Assembly: GCA_016179165.1 (NCBI GenBank)
Contig: JACORX010000120.1
Span: 1-6,323, forward strand
Direction of reading: 5' to 3'
Length of the DNA stretch: 6,323 nt
Source: Candidatus Rokuibacteriota bacterium
Lineage (GTDB): Bacteria; Methylomirabilota; Methylomirabilia; Rokubacteriales; CSP1-6
Shown here: positions 1-4,498 of the stretch, in pieces
Numbering within the stretch: position 1 is the first letter of the stretch
How the letters are laid out: the number at the start of each line of letters is the position of its first letter
The notes under the pieces: model-generated
What the model was told of the DNA's origin: nothing
The model's input: only the letters and a program-made list of their open reading frames with translations
Database searches by the model: none
Translations under genes and position numbers: made by a program

Positions 1-178
1 GCACCCCCACGCCCGGGTACGACAGCGCCGACTCGATCGGGATCCCGTAGGAGAGGCACACCGTCGTCTGGATCACGGTCGGCAAGATCACGTTGGGCAG
101 GATGTGGCGGGAGAGGATGCCGAGGCGGCCCAGCCCCAGGGCCTCCGCGGCCCGCCGCTCAGCTCTCGCAGAGAGGAG
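1..178 (-). pseudogene. Peptide-type ABC transporter permease fragment (DppB/DppC family), no N-terminus
   Basis: The minus strand reads as part of the membrane domain of an oligopeptide/dipeptide/nickel-type ABC permease. It shows the cytoplasmic EAA loop (AAEALGLG, then RHILPN) followed by a hydrophobic stretch ending in ESALSYPGVG. The RHILPN and E-ALS-PG-G pattern is typical of DppC/OppC-like subunits, which form the inner-membrane channel and contact the ATPase through the EAA loop. The C-terminus runs off the window. On the other side, family-like sequence stops near position 151, and the frame then runs straight into the stop codon of the Uma2 gene (182-184). No ATG, GTG or TTG start lies between. 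The first two thirds of the gene are therefore missing and it is probably non-functional. The family call is good. Pseudogene status is inferred from the missing start and the abrupt junction. Confidence 0.75.
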
Positions 179-181
179 TCG

Positions 182-724
182 TCAGAACCAGATCAACGCG
201 GGGTCGACCGTCAGGTCGCTGAACGGCGGCAGCACCGCTGGCTCGCTGGTGACCCGACCAGCGCGAGCGTACTCCGCTCCGGCGAGCGCGTAGGCTTCGA
301 TCGAGCGGCTCTCCGGATCGACGATCCAGTAGTAGGGCACGCCGTGCTCCGCGTACAGTTTCATCTTCCGACCGCGATCGAGACGGGCGGTGGACGGGGA
401 GAGCACCTCGACGACCAGAGTCGGCGCTCCCTCGATGCCGCGTTCGCTGATGATCGTCAGCCGGTCGGCGGCGATGTAGAAAACGTCCGGCTGGACCACC
501 GTCACGTTGCTCAGGATGCAGTCCGTCGGCGCGACGAAAACCTCGCCGAGGCCTCGTGATCTCACGTGCTGGAGCAAGAGCCCGATCAGGTTGACAATGG
601 CTCTCTGGTGCCGCGTGCCTGGGGCCGGAGTCACGGAGAGCTCGCCGTGATGCAGCTCGTAGCGCCGCCCGTCGTCCGGCAGGGCCGCATAGTCGCTGTA
701 AGTCAGGAGGGCTCGTGTCGGCAT
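182..724 (-). CDS. Uma2 family endonuclease (DUF820), copy 1
   Basis: A 180-residue protein, normal length for the Uma2/DUF820 family, which has a PD-(D/E)XK nuclease-like fold and is annotated as a putative restriction endonuclease. The N-terminus has the family signature LTYSDYAALPDDGRRYEL and VTPAPGTRHQ (about residues 7-40). The presumed active site is D80 in VQPDVFY, E106 in VVEVLSPST, and a lysine at 120 or 122. The C-terminal half carries YAEHGVPYYWIVDP, also typical. The cellular role of the family is largely uncharacterised, and no methyltransferase partner is present. The ATG at 724 is preceded by a GGAG-like site about 9 bases away. Hand comparison with the second copy gives about 33 differences in 180 residues, with the presumed catalytic residues kept. 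Its stop is followed directly, in frame, by the truncated permease. Confidence 0.9.
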   Translation of the reverse strand: MPTRALLTYSDYAALPDDGRRYELHHGELSVTPAPGTRHQRAIVNLIGLLLQHVRSRGLGEVFVAPTDCILSNVTVVQPDVFYIAADRLTIISERGIEGAPTLVVEVLSPSTARLDRGRKMKLYAEHGVPYYWIVDPESRSIEAYALAGAEYARAGRVTSEPAVLPPFSDLTVDPALIWF

Positions 725-781
725 CGCTCAGTGCTCCCCGCTCCGTGCGTCACACTCTCGATCTTGGCGGTGGTGGCCAGG

Positions 782-819
782 TACCGTCAATGTCCACCCT
801 TGCATACTCCAGACTACAC
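782..819 (-). promoter_or_regulatory. Conserved upstream block of Uma2 copy 1, probable promoter region
   Basis: The bases TACCGTCAATGT, TTGCATA and CTACAC are kept between the two Uma2 copies, although the 35-40 bases between this block and the start of the gene have largely diverged. Such selective conservation 60-95 bp upstream of the start codon suggests a promoter or operator. On the minus strand it contains TATGCA and TAG-CT, either of which could be a -10 element, but no convincing -35 is present in this copy. The matching block of copy 2 is at 2883-2920. Assignment as a promoter is inference. Confidence 0.35.
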
Positions 820-821
820 TG

Positions 822-980
822 AATGGCCGTGCCGGGATCAGCCCTGAGATGGCGATCCGTCTTTCCATTGCCTCTGGCACCTCCGCCGAGAGTTGGCTCA
901 ACCAGCAAACGCAGTACGATCTGTGGCACGCCGAGCAGGGCCGGAAGCAGCTTCGGGTTACGAGGCTCGCGCCGGCGTAG
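822..980 (+). pseudogene. HigA-type antitoxin, C-terminal fragment
   Basis: The plus strand encodes 52 residues ending in TAG at 978-980 that match the second half of HigA/VapI (XRE-family) antitoxins. NGRAGISPEMAIRLS is followed by SGTSAESWLNQQ and then YDLWHAEQ. In the family this is the end of the helix-turn-helix domain plus the conserved W-L-Q and YDLW segment. A complete HigA is around 95-105 residues and begins with PGEIL and the recognition helices. That first half is missing, and the sequence immediately upstream is the edge of the Uma2 unit (ends at 819). The HigB toxin gene expected just before it is also absent. This is therefore the remnant of a HigBA module cut by the Uma2 unit. 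The family match is strong despite the short length. Confidence 0.8.
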
Positions 981-1051
981 AAAACGCCCACTGGCTGCAG
1001 TCACTCACGAGGCCGCGTATGGACACTCGGGGCGGCAGGAGCGCGTGGCCG

Positions 1052-1074
1052 AGCACCCGTGCTCGACGGGTGCT
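1052..1074. repeat. Perfect inverted repeat / hairpin (9-bp arms, 5-base loop)
   Basis: AGCACCCGT and ACGGGTGCT are exact reverse complements separated by GCTCG. Adding GCC (1048-1050) and GGC (1075-1077) lengthens the stem to 12 pairs with one bulged G. No T-tract follows on the plus strand, so it is a poor intrinsic terminator. It lies about 90 bp upstream of the antitoxin start codon, and could be an operator, an RNA structure or a recombination relic. Confidence 0.6.
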
Positions 1075-1152
1075 GGCAGCCCTCGTGAGGATCGGGTCGG
1101 TCGTGAGGCGGCAGTCGGGCTCCCAATGCTGCGGACAAGCGATCCGGGGGGT

Positions 1153-1158
1153 TATACT
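1153..1158 (+). promoter_or_regulatory. -10 element of the antitoxin-toxin-exonuclease operon; leaderless start likely
   Basis: TATACT matches the sigma-70 -10 consensus TATAAT at five of six bases and lies 6 bases before the ATG at 1165. Transcription would therefore start at or next to the start codon, giving a leaderless message. This agrees with the absence of a usable ribosome binding site: the only purine run, GGGGGG at 1146-1151, is too far away and lies outside such a transcript. The -35 region (about 1129-1135, CTGCGGA) is a weak match to TTGACA. Confidence 0.55.
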
Positions 1159-1164
1159 TCTGCC

Positions 1165-1386
1165 ATGAGCAAGCGTGGTTTAGACATCGCATCGCTGACA
1201 CCCGAAGAGCGGCTCGACCTGCTGGAGGAGTTGTGGGACAGTCTTGGGGCGACGCCCGAGGCGATTCCGCTCACCGAGGCGCAACGTGCAGAACTCGACC
1301 GGCGCCTCGACGATCTGGAACGCGAGGGACCGGTCGGCATACCCTGGGATGAGGTTCTTGGCCGAATTCGTGGCCGTGGTCGTTGA
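1165..1386 (+). CDS. Addiction module antitoxin (TIGR02574 / unstable antitoxin family)
   Basis: A 73-residue acidic, helical protein typical in length for the 'addiction module protein' antitoxin family (PF09720). Recognisable segments are LTPEERLDLLEELWDSL (about residues 11-27), PLTEAQRAELDRRL (about 35-48) and the C-terminal IPWDEVLGRI (about 59-68). In the family, the protein binds and neutralises the RelE/ParE-like toxin encoded directly downstream and usually represses its own operon. The ATG at 1165 is chosen because family similarity begins here and a -10 element lies just before it. The reading frame stays open upstream but has no family similarity there. The last codons overlap the toxin start. 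Confidence 0.92.
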   Translation: MSKRGLDIASLTPEERLDLLEELWDSLGATPEAIPLTEAQRAELDRRLDDLEREGPVGIPWDEVLGRIRGRGR

Positions 1387-1679
1387 AGCAGGTCATCGTC
1401 CGACCGGCAGCGGCCGCCGACATCGAGGATGCCTATCGGTGGTACGAGTCGCAACGGGCAGGCCTGGGCGACGAGTTCTTGGAGGCGCTCAGTGTGACAC
1501 GCGACCGAGTGCTCGAACAGCCAGAGGCCTTTCCCGTCCTTCACCGGAACACCCGCCGCGCTTTCATTCCCCGGCGATTTCCATACGGCCTTTTCTACCG
1601 GGTCTACGGTGACACGATCGTTGTCGTGGCCTGCATGCACGCGAAGCGAGACCCACGGCGGTGGCAACGCCGCACCTGA
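1383..1679 (+). CDS. RelE/ParE family toxin
   Basis: A 98-residue basic protein of the type II toxin superfamily RelE/ParE (PF05016), partner of the antitoxin before it. Visible family features are the start VIVRPAAAADIEDAYRWYE, the helical region with GLGDEFLEAL, the strand pair FPYGLFYRVYGDTIVVVACMH, and the terminal KRDPRRWQRR. The HxxRDPxxW ending is characteristic. Some relatives cleave mRNA on the ribosome (RelE) and others poison gyrase (ParE); the sequence alone does not decide between them. The start is a TTG that overlaps the antitoxin stop as TTGA (1383-1386), which implies translational coupling and lower toxin output. No ATG or GTG start is available near the family's usual N-terminus. 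Confidence 0.9.
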   Translation: MKQVIVRPAAAADIEDAYRWYESQRAGLGDEFLEALSVTRDRVLEQPEAFPVLHRNTRRAFIPRRFPYGLFYRVYGDTIVVVACMHAKRDPRRWQRRT

Positions 1680-1692
1680 TGGCGGGCGCAGC

Positions 1693-2268
1693 ATGTACCT
1701 TGTCTTTGACACCGAGACGACGGGCATTCCACGGAACCACGATGCGCCCGCGTCGGACATCGGGAACTGGCCTCGGCTCGTTCAGATCGCGTGGCTGCTC
1801 GCTGACGCCGAGGGCCGTGAGCTCAGGAGCCAGGCCTTCATCATTCGGCCGGATGGGTTTGTCATCCCCGACGGCGCCGTCCGTGTTCACGGGATTGACA
1901 CTGAGACGGCGCGCCTGCGTGGCATTGAGGTAGGCAGCGCCCTCGACGCATTTGCCACGGACCTGTCGGCAGCCGAGATTCTCGTGGCCCACAATGTTCG
2001 ATTCGATGAGGGCGTGATCGGTGCGGAGTTCTTCCGTGCCGGGCGCACGCGGAACCCGATAGAGTCGAAGACGCGACACTGCACCATGCGGCAGGCGACG
2101 GACTTCTGCAGTATTCCCGGTGGGCCGCGGGGCTACAAGTGGCCAACGCTCGACCAGCTGCATCGGACGCTGTTCGGAGTTGGGTTCGAAGGGGCGCACA
2201 ACGCGATCGCGGACGTCCGGGCGTGCGCGACATGCTTCTTCGAGCTCAAGCGCAGGGGCGTCATATGA
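1693..2268 (+). CDS. 3'-5' exonuclease, DEDDh (DnaQ-like / RNase T superfamily)
   Basis: A 191-residue single-domain exonuclease. All three Exo motifs are present: ExoI FDTETTG (D6, E8), ExoII AHNVRFD (D105) and ExoIII HNAIADV (H169, D174). This is the full DEDDh set that coordinates two metal ions to remove nucleotides from 3' ends. The family-typical segments NWPRLVQIAW, HGI and YKWPTLDQL are also present. It is a stand-alone domain, not the replicative epsilon subunit context. The ATG at 1693 is preferred because similarity starts at MYLVFDTETTG. The frame is open back to 1609, but that part overlaps the toxin gene and resembles nothing. The gene begins 13 bases after the toxin stop, so it is probably the third gene of the toxin-antitoxin operon. 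The substrate, DNA or RNA, is not evident. It converges on Uma2 copy 2 with a 14-base gap. Confidence 0.9.
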   Translation: MYLVFDTETTGIPRNHDAPASDIGNWPRLVQIAWLLADAEGRELRSQAFIIRPDGFVIPDGAVRVHGIDTETARLRGIEVGSALDAFATDLSAAEILVAHNVRFDEGVIGAEFFRAGRTRNPIESKTRHCTMRQATDFCSIPGGPRGYKWPTLDQLHRTLFGVGFEGAHNAIADVRACATCFFELKRRGVI

Positions 2269-2282
2269 TCAGAGCGGGGACG

Positions 2283-2825
2283 TCAGGACCAGATTAACGC
2301 AGGGTCGAGAATCAGGCCGCTGAACGGCGGCAGCGCGGCCGGCTCGCTGGTCAGGCGAGCCGCGAGCGCGTACTCTGCTCCGGCGAGCGCGAAGGCTTCG
2401 ATCGAGCGGGTTTCCGGATCCACGATCCAGTAGTACGGCACGCCGTGCTCCGCGTACAGTCTCATCTTCCGATCGCGATCGAGGCGGGCAGTGGACGGGG
2501 AGAGCACTTCGACTACGAGGGTCGGCGCCCCTTCGATGCCGCGCTCGCTGATGATCGCCAGCCGGTCGGTGGCGACGTAGAGTAGGTCCGGCTGCAGGAC
2601 CGTGACGTCACTCAGGATGCAGTCGGTCGGCGCCGGAAGGACCTCGCCGAGGCCTCGCGCCCTCACGTGCTCGTATAGCCGCGAACCCAGGGGGAAGATG
2701 ACTCGCTGATGCCTGGTTCCTGGGGCTGGGGTCACTGACAGCTCGCCCCGATGCAGTTCGTAGCGCCGCCCGTCGTCGGGAAGGGCCGCATAGTCGCTGT
2801 AGGTCAGGATGACTCGCGTCGGCAT
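2283..2825 (-). CDS. Uma2 family endonuclease (DUF820), copy 2
   Basis: A 180-residue paralogue of the protein at 182-724, about 82% identical by hand alignment and without gaps. The presumed active-site residues are the same: D80 in LQPDLLY, E106 in VVEVLSPST, and K120 (residue 122 is arginine here but lysine in copy 1, which makes K120 the better candidate for the PD-(D/E)XK lysine). Most differences cluster at residues 42-56 and 62-90 and in the last 40 residues, while 91-117 and 123-137 are unchanged. Retention of an intact frame and catalytic residues in both copies suggests both are or recently were under selection. The ATG at 2825 has a GGAG-like site about 9 bases upstream. Role in the cell is not established for the family. 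Confidence 0.9.
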   Translation of the reverse strand: MPTRVILTYSDYAALPDDGRRYELHRGELSVTPAPGTRHQRVIFPLGSRLYEHVRARGLGEVLPAPTDCILSDVTVLQPDLLYVATDRLAIISERGIEGAPTLVVEVLSPSTARLDRDRKMRLYAEHGVPYYWIVDPETRSIEAFALAGAEYALAARLTSEPAALPPFSGLILDPALIWS

Positions 2826-2882
2826 CGCTCAGTGCTCCACGCTCTGTGTGTCACAACCGCTACTGTCGAAGCTGTCGCCCCT

Positions 2883-2920
2883 TACCGTCAATGTGCGCCT
2901 TTGCATACAGGAGTCTACAC
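2883..2920 (-). promoter_or_regulatory. Conserved upstream block of Uma2 copy 2, probable promoter region
   Basis: Counterpart of 782-819, sharing TACCGTCAATGT, TTGCATA and CTACAC with it. In this copy a -35-like TTGAAA lies on the minus strand at 2929-2934, just outside the unit, but its spacing to TATGCA or TGTATG (19-21 bases) is longer than ideal. The conservation is seen. The promoter role is inference. Confidence 0.35.
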
Positions 2921-2997
2921 GCATCCGCTTTCAAAGGGCCAGCCATAGCCGATGGAAGGAGATTCGGTCGAGGGGCCGATCGATCTGGTCGGCCACG

Positions 2998-3177
2998 GTG
3001 GAGTTTGGCGCGCGGCTTGCCCGGGGAACTCGCGCGCAGTTCGTCCCCTTCCCCGGGTGCTCGCACTGGTGGCAGCTCGAGCGGCCCGCCGAGGTGGCCG
3101 CCGAGCTTGAGCGGCTGTGGGCGGCGGCCCAGGCCCCTCACCCTGACCCTCTCCCGCTTCGGGCGCGAGGGGATTAA
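2998..3177 (+). pseudogene. Alpha/beta hydrolase, C-terminal fragment
   Basis: The plus strand encodes EFGARLARGTRAQFVPFPGCSHWWQLERP followed by an amphipathic tail ending in a tryptophan-containing helix (shown here only to identify the family: key residues are GARLARG, the PGC-HW-QLERP motif and its histidine). In alpha/beta hydrolases this is the last strand, the loop with the catalytic histidine, and the final helix. The N-terminal domain and the acid residue are missing. The frame continues through the CCCTCACCC repeat to TAA at 3175, so the natural C-terminus may be altered too. A possible further relic in another frame is DLVGHGG at 2982-3002, which resembles the nucleophile-elbow region; if real, an internal deletion joined the two. 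The fragment is short but its motif is distinctive. Confidence 0.6.
3134..3172. repeat. Dispersed CCCTCACCC-type intergenic repeat with hairpin
   Basis: CCCCTCACCCTGACCCTCTC followed by CCGCTTCGGGCGCGAGGGG resembles the widespread short palindromic elements seen between genes in many GC-rich bacteria; translated in one frame they give the familiar PHPDPLP tail. The second part folds as CCCTC (3148-3152) with GAGGG (3167-3171) outside and CCCG with CGGG inside (3153-3163). It lies about 15 bases past the stop codon of the minus-strand monooxygenase, so it may act as a transcription terminator or protect the 3' end, but it has no U-tract. The call is from memory of the pattern. Confidence 0.6.
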
Positions 3178-3186
3178 TTGAAGGGG

Positions 3187-4230
3187 TTAGGCGAAGCGCG
3201 GCATCACCTTCTCTGCGAAGAGCTTCAAAGAGCGGCGGACCTTGTCGTGGGCGAGGCCGCCGCGTGAGAAGGCGCCCATCATGAAGTCGATGCCGAGCGC
3301 CTCCTGGTGCTGCCGGATCTTGTCGGCGACCTCCTCAGGGTCGCCGGCGATGGCGGCCTGGTCTAGCGCCTTGTCCTCGCTTAGCGAGAGCAGGTTCTCC
3401 CGCACGCGCCGGTAAAACTTGTACTGCTCGGGCGGCACGCCCGTCTCGTCGGCGATGAGCCCCGCCTGGGTCTGGAAGAACCAGCGGATCGGTTCGCGCA
3501 GGTCTTCGCGCGCCTGCTTCGACGTCTCCGCCACGTGGATGATCTTGTTCAGGCAGATGTCCGCGCCCGCATCGGTGCCCTGCGCGTCCCGCCAGGTCTG
3601 GCGGTAGGCGTCGTAGTTCTTCCGCAGGATGTCGAAGGGCGTGAAGGCTGGCGAGGTCAGGATCTTGAGCCCGCGCCTGGCTGCCAGCGTGTAGGTGTCG
3701 GGGGAGACGGCGGCCGTCCAGAGCGGCGGGTGGGGTTTCTGCACGGGCTTGGGCAGGACGCAGAGATCGCGCACCTGGTAGAACTCGCCCTCGAAGGTGC
3801 AGCGCTCGTCGGTCCACGCGCGGCGGACCACTTCCAGGCTCTCGTCGAAGCGCTCGCGCGTCTTCTCCATCGAGATGGCCAACCCGCGGAACTCAGCCGG
3901 CTGGTACCCGCGCCCGATGCCGAAGTCGAGCCGGCCCCCGGAGAGAATATCCACCATCGCCCACTCTTCCGCGATGCGCACCGGGTGGGCAAAGGGCGCG
4001 ACGACCACGGCCGTGCCGATCCGCACGCGGCGGGTCTCGCGCGCCAGCGCCGCCGCCAGCACGGCCAAGGACGGCGCGATGCCGTACGGGGAGAAGTGGT
4101 GCTCGGCGAGCCAGACCGTGTGGAAGCCCAGCTCCTCAGCCAGCCGGCACTCGTCGAGCGTGTTGGCGAAGACCTCGGCATGGCTCTGGCCTTCGCGCAG
4201 CGACAAAAGGTTCTGGGTCGAAAATCGCAT
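3187..4230 (-). CDS. LLM class (luciferase-like) flavin-dependent oxidoreductase
   Basis: A 347-residue protein, normal for the bacterial luciferase-like family (PF00296). Such enzymes are cytosolic TIM-barrel proteins that use reduced FMN (or F420 in some branches) and usually O2 to oxidise small organic substrates. Visible family segments are the LGFHTVWLAEHHFS region (about residues 34-47), RIGTAVVVAPFAHPVRIAEE (about 68-90), the hallmark LSGGRLDFGIGRGYQPAEF (about 95-115), RFDESLEVVRRAW, and PPLWTAAVSPDTYTLAARRG. The C-terminal part has IAGDPEEVADKI, also typical. The ATG at 4230 is chosen over an in-frame GTG at 4245: GGGAGG (4238-4243) sits 7 bases before the ATG, and the GTG falls at the predicted transcription start. 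It has its own promoter, separate from the FAD enzyme gene upstream. The substrate cannot be named. Confidence 0.9.
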   Translation of the reverse strand: MRFSTQNLLSLREGQSHAEVFANTLDECRLAEELGFHTVWLAEHHFSPYGIAPSLAVLAAALARETRRVRIGTAVVVAPFAHPVRIAEEWAMVDILSGGRLDFGIGRGYQPAEFRGLAISMEKTRERFDESLEVVRRAWTDERCTFEGEFYQVRDLCVLPKPVQKPHPPLWTAAVSPDTYTLAARRGLKILTSPAFTPFDILRKNYDAYRQTWRDAQGTDAGADICLNKIIHVAETSKQAREDLREPIRWFFQTQAGLIADETGVPPEQYKFYRRVRENLLSLSEDKALDQAAIAGDPEEVADKIRQHQEALGIDFMMGAFSRGGLAHDKVRRSLKLFAEKVMPRFA

Positions 4231-4250
4231 GGAGACGCCTCCCACGCGGC

Positions 4251-4279
4251 ACCCTAAACCGGGAAGCGAGCCAAGTCAA
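4251..4279 (-). promoter_or_regulatory. Sigma-70-type promoter of the LLM oxidoreductase gene
   Basis: On the minus strand TTGACT (4274-4279) and TAGGGT (4251-4256) are spaced by exactly 17 bases, a good -35 and a moderate -10. The expected start of transcription at about 4244 leaves a 14-base leader containing the GGGAGG ribosome binding site. This fixes the start codon as the ATG at 4230. Confidence 0.6.
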
Positions 4280-4498
4280 TCTCGCCACCGCTGTGTGACG
4301 CCGGGAGCTTCAGCCCGGAAATGGGGACGGGACAGGTCGTCGAGAAGGGTCCAGATGCGAGGCGGCGCCCCGCCGTTCGAGTTGAGCGGCTGCCGCGAGA
4401 CGAGCGCTGAGTTGATCCGCAGGTGAGGCGTACTCCCTGTACGTTGAACCTGCGGCCGAGGGCGCCAACGAAGCAGATGGGCCCTTATCGGCGGCCTG
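4280..4498. other. Intergenic region between the FAD oxidoreductase and LLM genes
   Basis: About 220 bases with no supported gene. A short inverted pair CCGGG and CCCGG lies near 4302-4319, and GTAC repeats around 4430-4442, but neither makes a strong terminator. The open frames crossing it show no family similarity. No tRNA-like T-arm was found. Confidence 0.5.

Larger units (their letters stand above)
180..819 (-). repeat. Uma2 unit, copy 1 (640 bp, direct repeat of 2281-2920)
   Basis: This segment aligns by eye with 2281-2920 with no net length change. It begins with CGTCAG, which contains the stop codon of the Uma2 gene, and ends with CTACAC, 95 bp upstream of the start codon. Within the upstream part, the 30 or so bases nearest the gene and the block at about 782-819 (TACCGTCAATGT, TTGCATA, CTACAC) are conserved, while the middle has diverged. 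Outside these limits the two copies share nothing obvious. The edges have no evident terminal inverted repeats and no target-site duplication. The unit lies between a permease fragment and a HigA fragment. Confidence 0.7.
981..1164. other. Intergenic region upstream of the toxin-antitoxin operon
   Basis: No gene is supported here. The region holds a perfect 9-bp inverted repeat (1052-1074), a second inverted pair CTCACGAGG (1004-1012) and CCTCGTGAG (1081-1089) that brackets it, and a direct repeat TCGTGAGG at 1083-1090 and 1101-1108. A -10-like TATACT at 1153-1158 serves the antitoxin gene. Antitoxins of such modules commonly bind palindromes upstream of their own operon, so some of these could be operator sites, but that is inference. 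Confidence 0.5.
2281..2920 (-). repeat. Uma2 unit, copy 2 (640 bp, direct repeat of 180-819)
   Basis: Same extent and orientation as copy 1: from CGTCAG containing the Uma2 stop codon to CTACAC 95 bp before the start codon. Sequence outside the unit is unrelated between copies. The left side is only a short spacer from the exonuclease stop (2268), and the right side leads into an alpha/beta hydrolase remnant. The distance between the copies, same strand and equal length, would allow recombination between them to delete the toxin-antitoxin-exonuclease operon, although about one fifth sequence divergence would reduce the rate. Confidence 0.7.

Noticed and set aside
823..1164. Extension of the antitoxin upstream to an ATG at 823
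   Set aside because: The added 114 codons show no family similarity and would cross the HigA remnant in another frame. The antitoxin family begins at the ATG at 1165.
1609..1692. Extension of the exonuclease upstream to 1609
   Set aside because: The added part overlaps the toxin gene in another frame and family similarity begins at the ATG at 1693.
1152..1760. A 202-codon open frame on the minus strand
   Set aside because: Antisense of the antitoxin and toxin genes, low complexity and rich in Ser/Arg, with no family features.
180..2920. Composite transposon bounded by the two Uma2 units
   Set aside because: No transposase, no terminal inverted repeats and no target-site duplication can be seen. 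Uma2 is not a known transposase, so only a mobile-unit hypothesis is kept.
1..2945. A single insertion of the whole 180-2920 block into one gene
   Set aside because: The flanks are pieces of different genes on opposite strands (permease on minus, hydrolase on plus), so they cannot be halves of one gene. Deletion or several events are needed.
3535..4257. A 240-codon open frame on the plus strand
   Set aside because: Antisense of the LLM oxidoreductase gene, with no recognisable motif.
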